Assembly (NCBI RefSeq): GCF_024435355.1
Contig: NZ_JAMJWG010000028.1
Coordinates: forward strand, 56,805-120,804
Reading direction: 5' to 3'
Length of the DNA: 64,000 nucleotides
Origin: Streptomyces odontomachi
Lineage (GTDB): Bacteria; Actinomycetota; Actinomycetes; Streptomycetales; Streptomycetaceae
Each line of letters begins with the position of its first letter. Positions within the stretch are counted from its first letter, which is position 1. This document shows, piece after piece, positions 35,259-42,811 of the stretch. The position numbers and the translations under genes were made by a program. The notes under the pieces are model-generated. The model was given only the letters and a program-made list of their open reading frames with translations. It was not told where the DNA came from and searched no databases.

Positions 35259-36674
35259 ATGCCACACACACCGCAACCGCAGCACGCCAATGCGCTGAAC
35301 CGGCTGGACAGACTGCCCATCGGCCGGTTCCACAAGATCACCCTGCTGGCCGTCTCGTTCGCCTACTTCTTCGAGTTCGCGGACATCAACAGCTTCGCGA
35401 CGACCGCCCCCAAGCTCATCGATCTGTGGGGGGTCACGGTCGACCAGGTCGCCTACGTCACCTCGCTGTCGTTCGTCGGCATGTTCCTCGGCTCGGTCGT
35501 GGCCAGCACCCTCGCCGACCGGTGGGGGCGCAAACGGGCACTGGTCTGGACGACGTCGTTCTTCGGGGTCTTCTCCTTCGTGTCGATGTTCTCCTGGGAC
35601 ATCGTCTCGCTGGGGGTGTTCCGGGTGCTCACCTCGGCGGGCCTGTCCGCGATGACGGTCGTCGCGGTCATCTACGTCAACGAGATGTATCCGGCCGCCG
35701 TGCGCGGCAAGTACCAGGCGTACGCGATCGTCATCGGCATCTGCGGCACACCGGCCACCAACTTCGTCGCCAGCGGGGTCGTGCCGCTCACCGACTGGTC
35801 GTGGCGTCTTGTCTACCTCTGGGGCTCGCTCGGCGTCCTCCTCGTGCTGTTCACGCGGCGTCTCAAGGAGTCACCGCGCTGGCACGAGAGCCGGGGCGAC
35901 CATGCCACCGCCGATGCCGTGCTGAAGGAGATCGAGGCCCAGGTCGCCGCCGAGCAGGGGCCGCTGCCCGAGCCTGCGCCGCCCGTCGACGAGGCTCCGC
36001 AGACCAAGGCGCCGCTACGACTGCTGCTCCAGAAGAAGTACCTCGCGCCGACCCTGCTGCTCACCGTGCTGTGGGTGACCCAGACCATCGGCTTCTTCGG
36101 CTACTCCAGCTGGGCGCCGACGCTGCTGGCGAAGGAGGGCTTCAGCGTCGAGAAGTCCGTCTTCTACGTGGCCCTCACCACGGCCGGCGCCCCGCTCGGC
36201 TCCTACCTGGCCTCGCTCGTCACCGACCGGTTCGAGCGCAAGTGGTGCCTGGTGGCCTTCGGCACGGTCATCTCGCTCTGCGGACTGCTGTACGGCCTGA
36301 CGTTCGACCCGGTGCTGATCGTGGTCTTCGGCTTCCTGGTCAACCTCTTCGAACGCGGCTACACGGCACTCGGCTACGCCTACTCCCCCGAGCTGTTCGA
36401 CACCCGCGGCCGATCCCTGGGCACCGGGGTCTCCTACGGCCTCGGCCGGCTCTCGAACGCCGCGGGACCGCTGATCATCGCGGCCCTCTACCAGGGCAGC
36501 GGCTACCACAGCGTCTTCTTCTTCATCGCCGGCACCTGGCTGCTGGGCGCCGCGATCCTGGCCGTCTTCGGCCCCCGCACCCGGCCGGCGGCCCGGCCCG
36601 CCCCCGCCGAGCAGGCCGGACCCGGCGATTCAAGGTCCGTTCAAGATGTGCCCCGGGTGGGTCGTGCAGAGTGA
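35259..36674 (+). CDS. MFS transporter, aromatic-acid or sugar-acid symporter type
   Basis: 471 residues with about 12 predicted membrane segments. It has the MFS loop 2-3 motif LADRWGRKRALV, YVNEMYPAAVRGKY between segments 4 and 5, and ESPRWHESRGDHATADAVL in the central cytoplasmic loop, a layout of the metabolite:H+ symporter/AAHS-like group. It lies 66 bp after ligI in the same operon, so uptake of the aromatic acid feeding the pathway is the likely job. The C-terminal tail is Pro/Ala-rich and cytoplasmic. Confidence 0.85.
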   Translation: MPHTPQPQHANALNRLDRLPIGRFHKITLLAVSFAYFFEFADINSFATTAPKLIDLWGVTVDQVAYVTSLSFVGMFLGSVVASTLADRWGRKRALVWTTSFFGVFSFVSMFSWDIVSLGVFRVLTSAGLSAMTVVAVIYVNEMYPAAVRGKYQAYAIVIGICGTPATNFVASGVVPLTDWSWRLVYLWGSLGVLLVLFTRRLKESPRWHESRGDHATADAVLKEIEAQVAAEQGPLPEPAPPVDEAPQTKAPLRLLLQKKYLAPTLLLTVLWVTQTIGFFGYSSWAPTLLAKEGFSVEKSVFYVALTTAGAPLGSYLASLVTDRFERKWCLVAFGTVISLCGLLYGLTFDPVLIVVFGFLVNLFERGYTALGYAYSPELFDTRGRSLGTGVSYGLGRLSNAAGPLIIAALYQGSGYHSVFFFIAGTWLLGAAILAVFGPRTRPAARPAPAEQAGPGDSRSVQDVPRVGRAE

Positions 36675-36725
36675 GTGCCTCGTCGACGGGCTCCGCCGGA
36701 GCACCGTGCTCAAGGGGGTTCACTC

Positions 36726-37835
36726 ATGCGTATGTCCGCCTTACCAGCACTTGCCCTGACTTGCCTGGTGTTGGGAGGCGCGGCGCCGTCGGCACCCGTC
36801 GCCGCCGCCACCGACCCGGGCGGGATCACGGTCTACGTGAACCCGGCCGACTCCGTGCGGAAGGACGCACGGGCCCAGGACGGCCGCGCCCCTGAGCGAC
36901 CCGCCGCCTCCTTCGCCGCCGTGCAGCGACTCCTGGCGGGCATGGGTGCCACCGAGGCCAGGGTCCTCATCCACGGCGGCACCTACCATCCCCGGGAGGA
37001 GGTCAACTGGACCTACTCCCCGCCCGGCGGGCACATCACCTTCGCGCCGGAGCCCGGCACGGGACCGGTCGTCTTCGACGGCTCACGGCTGAAGCCGAGC
37101 CGGCTGAGCACGGCCGCCCGGCAACGGCTCGTCAACGATCCGGCAGCGGTCGCCGCCGCGCCCGGCTACTTCATGACGATCACGTCCGCCGGCAGTGGCA
37201 TCACCATCTCGGGCGAGACGATCCAGAACTACGTCAACGGCGGCATCCGGATCCGCGGCGCGGCCGGAGACCGCGTCACCGACGTCACCGTCAGCGGCAA
37301 CACCTTCCAGCACCTCGGCAACAAGTACGTGTCCGGAGGCACCGGCTACGGCGGTGTGCACATCACCAACTCGTCCCACACCGTGATCGAGAACAACAGG
37401 TTCTACAACCTGGAGAACACCACGAGCCCGGGCAACATCCACGGCGTCTACCTGGCCGACTACACCAACGACAGCACGATCCGCGGCAACAGGTTCGGCT
37501 ACGTCTCCGGCGACCCCGTCCGCACCCGGCACAACAGCAAGGACAACCTCGTCGACGGCAACAAGTTCTGGCACACCGGAACGTACGCGATCTTCAGCGA
37601 CTGGCGGTTCGACGGCGAGGACTGCGGCCGGGGCAACGTCTTCAAGAACAACCAGGTCGGCACGGTCTCCTACTACGGCAAGAAGTTCAGCTCCGGCACC
37701 CAGGGCCAGGTGAGCCCCATCAAGGTCTGGTTGTGGGGCCACGACGACCCGAAGAACGCCAACCTGGGCGGCTGCACGCCCGACCCCATCACGAGCGGCG
37801 GAGGCAACGCGTACGTGACGACCCGTCCCTGGTGA
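36726..37835 (+). CDS. Secreted right-handed parallel beta-helix protein
   Basis: 369 residues. A short signal peptide (MSALPALALTCLVLGGAAPSAPVAAA) precedes a beta-helix: repeated N-x-[FI]-x-N/G turns in VTVSGNTFQHLGNKYVSG, NSSHTVIENNRFYNL, STIRGNRFGYVSGDPV and LVDGNKFWHTGTY. The fold is that of polysaccharide lyases and glycan-binding proteins; no catalytic set can be named, and two Cys (EDCGRG, GGCTPD) may pair. The ATG at 36726 follows CAAGGGGG. TTA at codon 6 (36741-36743) predicts bldA dependence. It follows the MFS gene by 51 bp and may be read through from it, but its extracellular role does not fit the aromatic pathway. Confidence 0.75.
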   Translation: MRMSALPALALTCLVLGGAAPSAPVAAATDPGGITVYVNPADSVRKDARAQDGRAPERPAASFAAVQRLLAGMGATEARVLIHGGTYHPREEVNWTYSPPGGHITFAPEPGTGPVVFDGSRLKPSRLSTAARQRLVNDPAAVAAAPGYFMTITSAGSGITISGETIQNYVNGGIRIRGAAGDRVTDVTVSGNTFQHLGNKYVSGGTGYGGVHITNSSHTVIENNRFYNLENTTSPGNIHGVYLADYTNDSTIRGNRFGYVSGDPVRTRHNSKDNLVDGNKFWHTGTYAIFSDWRFDGEDCGRGNVFKNNQVGTVSYYGKKFSSGTQGQVSPIKVWLWGHDDPKNANLGGCTPDPITSGGGNAYVTTRPW

Positions 37836-37858
37836 CGGCGCCGTCATCGTTCTCCCGG

Positions 37859-38383
37859 TCAACGTGTGCGGCCGTCGCCGAGGACGTCGGCCGCTGCCGA
37901 TCGCAGGCCCTTCACGGCCTGGTACAGCAGGTGCTCGCGCTCGGCGGCGAGGGCGAGGTCCGCGGCCTTGCGGGAGGTGTCGCCGTCGTGGGCGTCCCGC
38001 ACCATCCGCCGCGTGACCTCGGCGAGGTCGTCGGCCGCGTGCACCACACCGTAGAGCGCCTCCACCACGGACGACGGCCCTTCGAGGAGGACGAGTTCGG
38101 CGGCGCGGTGAACACCGCGGGCCCGGGTGGCGAAGTGTTCCATCTTCTCTTCGACGTCCCGCAGGTCCGGCCGGTCGGCCCGGAGCGCGTCGCGCACGGC
38201 GTCCAGGGCGACATCCCGGTCGTACACCGCGCCCAGGTAGTTCGCGTAGGCGTCCCGGCGGTGCTGCCGGCGCCACTGGCCGAACTGCGCACGCGCCGTC
38301 GCGCGCCCGGTGACCATCGCGGAGCCCAGGGTCGCGAGGGAGCCGACCGCGGCGCCGAGCAGTGCGGTGAGTCCAGCGTCCAT
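37859..38383 (-). CDS. Hypothetical protein with N-terminal membrane anchor
   Basis: 174 residues, unrecognised. The first about 25 residues (GLTALLGAAVGSLATLGSAM) form a single hydrophobic segment; the rest is charged and helical with many Arg/Asp/Glu (coiled-coil-like), as in small membrane-anchored actinobacterial proteins. It follows the VOC dioxygenase on the same strand by 56 bp and could be the last gene of that transcript. It converges with the beta-helix gene with 23 bp between the stops. The start at 38383 has only a weak AATGGGG upstream. The function is not known. Confidence 0.6.
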   Translation of the reverse strand: MDAGLTALLGAAVGSLATLGSAMVTGRATARAQFGQWRRQHRRDAYANYLGAVYDRDVALDAVRDALRADRPDLRDVEEKMEHFATRARGVHRAAELVLLEGPSSVVEALYGVVHAADDLAEVTRRMVRDAHDGDTSRKAADLALAAEREHLLYQAVKGLRSAAADVLGDGRTR

Positions 38384-38439
38384 GGCCCCATTCTGCCGAC
38401 GGCCGCCGCGGCGCCGGAGCCACGGTGGGTGTGGGGACG

Positions 38440-39390
38440 TCAGTCCACCGGCGGTGTCCCGTGGGTGTGGAACGACGCGATCGTCTTCAACCCCCACGCC
38501 TGTCCCTTGGCCCGCTCCGCCTCCGTCCAGGTGACGAGCGGCCAGTCGGGGGCCAGCACCAGCCGGGTGAGCGGGTTGCAGAGCTCGACGCGGTTGCCGC
38601 CGGGCTCGTAGACGTAGAGGAAGAACGTCTGCTGGATGGCATGCTTGTGCGGGCCGGTCTCGATGTGGACGCCGTTGTCCAGGCAGAGGTCGGCCGCGCG
38701 CAGGATGTCCTCGCGGCTGTCGGTGGCGAACGCCACGTGGTGCAGCCGGCCGTGCGCGCCGGACCAGTCCTCGGTGTAGACGATGTCGTAGGACTTGTTG
38801 GTGAACGTCAGCCACTGCGCGGCGGTCCGGCCGCTGTCGAGCACGATCTGCTCGGTGGGGCGGGCGCCGAGCACCTCGTGGGTGAAGGCGGCGTTGGACG
38901 CGACGTCGGCGGCGAGGAAGTTGACGTGGTCCAGGCGGCGTACCCCCACGCCCTGCACGGGCTTGGCCTGCGGCTGGTTCTTCAGTCCTGGCCGCAGTTC
39001 GTCGGGCGCCTGGTACCACTCGCTCTCCCAGTACAGGGCCTCCTCGTGGCCGTCGGGGTCCTGGGTGACGTAGAGCTTGCCGATGCCGGGTTCGTCCTCG
39101 ACCCAGCGGCCGGGCAGCCCGGCCTGCCGGAGCGCCTCGACCCGGCGTTGCAGGGCCGCTTCGCCGGAGGCGCGCAGCGCGGTGCGCCGGATGCCGGACG
39201 TGGTGTGGGCGGTGAGCGTGAGGCTGTGGTGCTCGTAGTCGTCCCATGTCCTCAGGTAGACCGAGTCTCCGGAGCGGCCGTTCTCGGTGAGCCCGAGGAT
39301 CGTGGTGAAGAACCACAGGCTGCCGTCGAGGTCGGGGGTGAGCAGCTCGACGTGGCCGAGATGGGCGATGTCCCCCAGCGGCGGTGCCAT
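38440..39390 (-). CDS. Type I (VOC) extradiol ring-cleavage dioxygenase, catechol 2,3-dioxygenase-like
   Basis: 316 residues, two-domain vicinal-oxygen-chelate protein. The first domain begins IAHLGHVELLTPDLDGSLWFF. The second holds the iron ligands: His155 (LDHVNFLAAD), His217 or 218 (RLHHVAFATD) and Glu269 (YEPGGNRVELCN), with Tyr260 as a likely active-site residue. The family opens catecholic rings next to the diol using Fe(II) and O2. The start has an ideal GAAGGAGGTCCTC leader. It lies between ligU (71-bp gap) and a hypothetical gene, in the arm carrying the GntR operator. As the only ring-cleaving enzyme among LigI/J/K/U it may replace the unrelated LigAB/DesB/DesZ dioxygenases. Exact substrate unknown. 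Confidence 0.85.
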   Translation of the reverse strand: MAPPLGDIAHLGHVELLTPDLDGSLWFFTTILGLTENGRSGDSVYLRTWDDYEHHSLTLTAHTTSGIRRTALRASGEAALQRRVEALRQAGLPGRWVEDEPGIGKLYVTQDPDGHEEALYWESEWYQAPDELRPGLKNQPQAKPVQGVGVRRLDHVNFLAADVASNAAFTHEVLGARPTEQIVLDSGRTAAQWLTFTNKSYDIVYTEDWSGAHGRLHHVAFATDSREDILRAADLCLDNGVHIETGPHKHAIQQTFFLYVYEPGGNRVELCNPLTRLVLAPDWPLVTWTEAERAKGQAWGLKTIASFHTHGTPPVD

Positions 39391-39461
39391 GAGGACCTCC
39401 TTCAGCGGAGCGATGGCGGGTGGGCGGCGGTGCGGTGGGCGGCTGAGCGGACCGGGCGGGG

Positions 39462-40547
39462 TCAGGTGGGCCGGGGGAAGACCGTGCCGTCGAAGATCTT
39501 CCGCGCCGTGCGCACCAGGGCCGTGTGGCGGGCCACGGGGACGCCGGAGGTGCCGAGTGCCACGGCGCTCTCGACGTCGAGGAAGCCGGTGGGGTGCTCG
39601 ATGCGCAGCGGCTCCCCCTCCGCGGGCAGGTCCGCCACGCCCTCGCCGACGCTGCCGGGGATGCGCACCCCGGCGGCGACGCTGGCCGCACCGAGGACGC
39701 CGATGGCCGTGTGGCAGCGCACGGGGATGAAGGTGCGGGTCATGACGGTGCCGCCGTGCACGGGCGGCGCCAGCAGCGTCAGCTTGGGCACGGTCGTGTC
39801 GTGCACCTCGCCCAGGCCCATCAGCGGGCCGGCGGCCAGCCGTATCTCGTTCAGCCGGGCGGCGAGGTCCTTGTCGGCCTCCAGTTCCGCGGGTTCCTCG
39901 TAGCCGCTGACGTGGAGTGCGGACGCGGCGATGAGCACGGTCGGCATGCCGTTGTCCACGCAGGTGACGGGGGTGCCGGCGATCGTGTCACGGGCCCGGC
40001 CGGTGGGCAGCAGGGCCGCGGTGCCCTGTTCGAACCCGATCACGACCGCCGCCGCCGCGCCCGGTACGCCGGAGATCTCCGTGCTGCCGGTGTAGTCCAC
40101 GCGCCCGTCCACGGTCGGGAAGGTGGCCGTGGCGAGGCCACCGGTGTTGAGCATGCGGATGCGCACCGAGGTCTGACCCGACCCGGCCGGGACGAGGCCG
40201 CGTTCGACGGCGAAGGCGCCGATGCCGGCGAGGAGGTTGCCGCAGTTCTGCCGGTCGGTGACGGTCGCCTCGGCCACGCCGAGTTGCAGGAACAGGTAGT
40301 CGACGTCGGCCCGTTCGTCGTCCGATGCGCTGACCACGGCGACCTTGCTGGTCAGCGGGTGGGCCCCGCCCAGGCCGTCGATCTGGCGCGGGTCGGGGCT
40401 GCCCATCACGCGCAGCAGCAGATCGTCCCGGGCGGCGGTGTCGGCCGGCAGATCGTCGGCCAGGAAGTAGGCCCCCTTGGAGGTGCCGCCGCGCATCAGC
40501 ATGCAGCGCACCTCGGAGTAGGTGCCCGGACGCGCTTCGTTCGGCAT
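39462..40547 (-). CDS. ligU: 4-oxalomesaconate tautomerase/isomerase, PrpF family
   Basis: 361 residues of the PrpF/DAP-epimerase fold. Landmarks: CMLMRGGTSKGAYFLADDLP, SPDPRQIDGLGGAHPLTSKVAVVS with Lys68, and DRQNCGNLLAGIGAFAVE with Cys102, positions close to the Lys66/Cys100 pair of LigU. The enzyme shifts the double bond of 4-oxalomesaconate so that LigJ can hydrate it; GalD performs the same role in gallate pathways. The ATG at 40547 follows CAGGGAGGGC. It is the first gene of the left-reading arm, with a predicted TTGACA-N18-TACGGT promoter overlapped by the GntR operator. Confidence 0.88.
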   Translation of the reverse strand: MPNEARPGTYSEVRCMLMRGGTSKGAYFLADDLPADTAARDDLLLRVMGSPDPRQIDGLGGAHPLTSKVAVVSASDDERADVDYLFLQLGVAEATVTDRQNCGNLLAGIGAFAVERGLVPAGSGQTSVRIRMLNTGGLATATFPTVDGRVDYTGSTEISGVPGAAAAVVIGFEQGTAALLPTGRARDTIAGTPVTCVDNGMPTVLIAASALHVSGYEEPAELEADKDLAARLNEIRLAAGPLMGLGEVHDTTVPKLTLLAPPVHGGTVMTRTFIPVRCHTAIGVLGAASVAAGVRIPGSVGEGVADLPAEGEPLRIEHPTGFLDVESAVALGTSGVPVARHTALVRTARKIFDGTVFPRPT

Positions 40548-40575
40548 CGTGCCCTCCCTGGGTGAGTGCCTGTCG

Positions 40576-40612
40576 ACCGTAAGTCCCGCCCCGAAAAATT
40601 GTCAACAATTTT
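40576..40612 (-). promoter_or_regulatory. ligU promoter with GntR operator AAAATTGT-CA-ACAATTTT
   Basis: An 18-bp near-perfect palindrome (8-bp arms) at 40595-40612 contains the ATTGTCAACAAT core found at ligJ. On the reverse strand it overlaps a TTGACA -35 (40600-40605) followed after 18 bp by TACGGT (40576-40581). Binding would block RNA polymerase. Confidence 0.7.
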
Positions 40613-40701
40613 GTTGCTCATGTCGCCGACAGGGGTGGCGGACAATGCCGCTCCGCCCCTCCCCCGCCACGGGAGGACTCGGGCACGGGGCCGGGGAGGA
40701 C

Positions 40702-41328
40702 TCAGATACGCGGCGCGAGCAGCGCGATCGACGCCTGGACCGCGTCCTCGGCGATGTCGCCGGCACGGCCGCCGTCCTCGACCGTGGTCGCGATCAACTC
40801 GCGCAGACCACCGAGCAGGACGACCGCACGCTGCCGGGGCAGCGGGCCGATGCCGGCGGCGCGCAGCTGCTCGGTGTCGCACAGCGTCTGCATCATGACG
40901 ACGAGGGCTTCCATCATCTGGCGCTGCAACCCGCGCGCCCGGGCGCCGAGCGAGGGCAGATCGCGGATCCAGCTCAGCATGGTGGCGGGCCGGGACTCCG
41001 CGCAGGCGATCCACGCCTCGATGGCCTGCCGTACCTGCGTCTGCCAGGGTGCGGCCGGGTCCACCGCGTCGGAGATCTGTTGCACCATCGCCGCGTTCGC
41101 GTCGGTGTGCAGGGCGATCAGGCAGGCTTCCTTGTCGGCGAAGTGCTCGTAGAACGTGCGGCGCGAGGTGCGCGCGTGGCGGACGATGTCGGCCACGGTG
41201 GTGTTCCGGTAGCAGTCCTCGGCGATCGCTGCGGCGAGGCCGTCGAGCAGCCGCCCACGCGGTCCGACCGCGCCGCCGGACGCGGGCGCCGGCCGTGCCG
41301 CGGGGTGCCCGTCGCGCGCAGTCGTCAC
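40702..41328 (-). CDS. TetR-family repressor
   Basis: 208 residues from a GTG. The N-terminal HTH is LLDGLAAAIAEDCYRNTTVADIVRHARTSRRTFYEHFADKEACL in content (split here as AIAEDCYRNTTVADIV and TSRRTFYEHFADKEACL). The C-terminal domain is ligand-binding, with no close known relative. It is divergent from the P450 gene across a 100-bp region with two palindromes that share GGTACG half-sites, so it should repress the P450-BVMO operon and itself. It lies head-to-tail with ligU but belongs functionally to the monooxygenase operon. Confidence 0.85.
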   Translation of the reverse strand: MTTARDGHPAARPAPASGGAVGPRGRLLDGLAAAIAEDCYRNTTVADIVRHARTSRRTFYEHFADKEACLIALHTDANAAMVQQISDAVDPAAPWQTQVRQAIEAWIACAESRPATMLSWIRDLPSLGARARGLQRQMMEALVVMMQTLCDTEQLRAAGIGPLPRQRAVVLLGGLRELIATTVEDGGRAGDIAEDAVQASIALLAPRI

Positions 41329-41360
41329 GGCGCCCACGCTACACGCTGCGGTCGGAAGCC

Positions 41361-41413
41361 TTGACGGACTGGTACGTCGGCGTACCGTACGAGTGGTACG
41401 TGAACGTACCACT
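41361..41413 (+). promoter_or_regulatory. P450 promoter with tandem TetR operators
   Basis: TTGACG (41361-41366), 16 bp, then TACCGT (41383-41388) forms a promoter facing the P450. Operator 1, GGTACG-TCGG-CGTACC (41371-41386), fills the spacer. Operator 2 (41392-41413) is a 22-bp near-perfect palindrome with core GTGGTACGT-GA-ACGTACCAC over the start site. The half-sites match each other. Confidence 0.75.
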
Positions 41414-41428
41414 GGAAGGTGCTCGCGG

Positions 41429-42811
41429 ATGGCGACGACTGGGACACTCCCTCCGGGCTCCACCGCACCGCGCTGGGCACAGGGCGCGTATGCGCTCTCC
41501 ATGCCCCAGCGCGGCATGCGGCGGTTGCGCGACCGTTACGGCGACACCTTCACCGTCGATGTGCCGATCTTCGGCCGCAGCGTGGTCATCAGCGAGCCCG
41601 CCGAGGTCAAGCAGCTGTTCCAGGCCGGTACCGACGACGTCGACAACCTCGAACGCAACCTCGGCAGGGTGCTCGGCCCCGGCTCGCTCTTCGCCCGGGA
41701 GGGCGAGGACCACCGCCGGCAGCGCAAGCTGCTCGTGCCGCCCTTCCACGGTCGCCGGCTGGCCGCCTACGAGAGGATCGTGGAAGAGGAGACGGTCCGC
41801 GAGATGGCCGGCTGGCCGCAGGGCCGGGCCTTCGCCACGCTGCCGTCGATGATGCGCATCACCCTCAACGTGATCCTGCGCGCGGTGTTCGGCGCCGAGG
41901 GCGCGGAGTTCGCCGAGCTGCGCGCCCTGCTCCCCCGCATGGTCACCCTCGGCTCCCGGCTGGCCGTGCTCCCCGTCCCGCCGCGTGGCCGCTTCAGCCC
42001 GTGGCGGCGTTTTCGGGCCATGCGCCGCGAGTACGACGCGATCGTCGGGCGGCTCATCAGCGCGGCGGAGCGCGACGGTGCCCTGGACGAGCGCGACGAC
42101 ATCCTCGCCATGCTGGTGCAGAGCCGCTACGACGACGGCTCGGCGATGGGGCGCGGCGAGCTGGCCGACCAGCTCATCACCCTGCTCACCGCCGGGCACG
42201 AGACCACGGCGACCACCCTGGCCTGGGCCGTGGAGCGGCTCCGCCGCCACCCCGCCGTGCTGCACGACCTGGTCGCCGAGGCAGACGCCGGCGGCAGCGC
42301 GCTGCGGGAGGCGGCGCTGCTGGAGGTGCAGCGCACCCGCCCGGTCATCGACATCGTGGGCCGCCAGGTGAAGGCCGACGGCGTCACACTCGGCCGCTGG
42401 ACGCTGCCCAAGGGATACACGGTCCTGGTCAGCATCGTCCTGATGCACGACGACGACCGGAACTTCCCCGACGCCCGGGCCTTCGACCCGTCCCGTTTCC
42501 TCGGCAGCAAGCCGGACCTGTACCAGTGGGTCCCGTTCGGCGGCGGCAGCCGGCGCTGTCTCGGCGCGGCCTTCGCCACCATGGAGATGAACGTCGTCGT
42601 GCGCACCCTGCTGCGCGACTTCGTCCTGGCGCCGACCGACGAGCGGGACGAACGATGGCACTCCCGAGGGGTGGCCAGCGCCCCGGCCAAGGGCGGCCGC
42701 GCCGTGGTGCACCGCCGGGCCCACCGCGCTGCGCCGTCCACCGCAGCCCCGGCCGCCGCGCAGTCGCGCACCCCGGCCACCTCCCCCACCGATCCGACGG
42801 AGGCCGGATGA
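41429..42811 (+). CDS. Cytochrome P450
   Basis: 460 residues. I-helix oxygen-binding motif AGHETTATT (near 254-262), K-helix E-x-x-R in LLEVQRTRP, and the heme loop FGGGSRRCLGAAFA with the thiolate Cys377. The sequence has the feel of mycobacterial-type bacterial P450s acting on lipids, terpenes or sterol-like substrates. The ATG at 41429 with GGAAGG upstream is chosen over in-frame GTGs that lie inside the operator. The C-terminal 45 residues are Ala/Pro/Arg-rich. It overlaps the BVMO gene by 4 bp (ATGA), so the two are coupled and probably act in sequence: hydroxylation, oxidation, then oxygen insertion. The electron-transfer partner is not encoded here. Confidence 0.92.
   Translation: MATTGTLPPGSTAPRWAQGAYALSMPQRGMRRLRDRYGDTFTVDVPIFGRSVVISEPAEVKQLFQAGTDDVDNLERNLGRVLGPGSLFAREGEDHRRQRKLLVPPFHGRRLAAYERIVEEETVREMAGWPQGRAFATLPSMMRITLNVILRAVFGAEGAEFAELRALLPRMVTLGSRLAVLPVPPRGRFSPWRRFRAMRREYDAIVGRLISAAERDGALDERDDILAMLVQSRYDDGSAMGRGELADQLITLLTAGHETTATTLAWAVERLRRHPAVLHDLVAEADAGGSALREAALLEVQRTRPVIDIVGRQVKADGVTLGRWTLPKGYTVLVSIVLMHDDDRNFPDARAFDPSRFLGSKPDLYQWVPFGGGSRRCLGAAFATMEMNVVVRTLLRDFVLAPTDERDERWHSRGVASAPAKGGRAVVHRRAHRAAPSTAAPAAAQSRTPATSPTDPTEAG

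Noticed and set aside
31509..41328. LigAB/DesB-type (type II) extradiol dioxygenase or LigC dehydrogenase
   Set aside because: No protein in the island shows those folds; only the VOC enzyme can cleave a ring.
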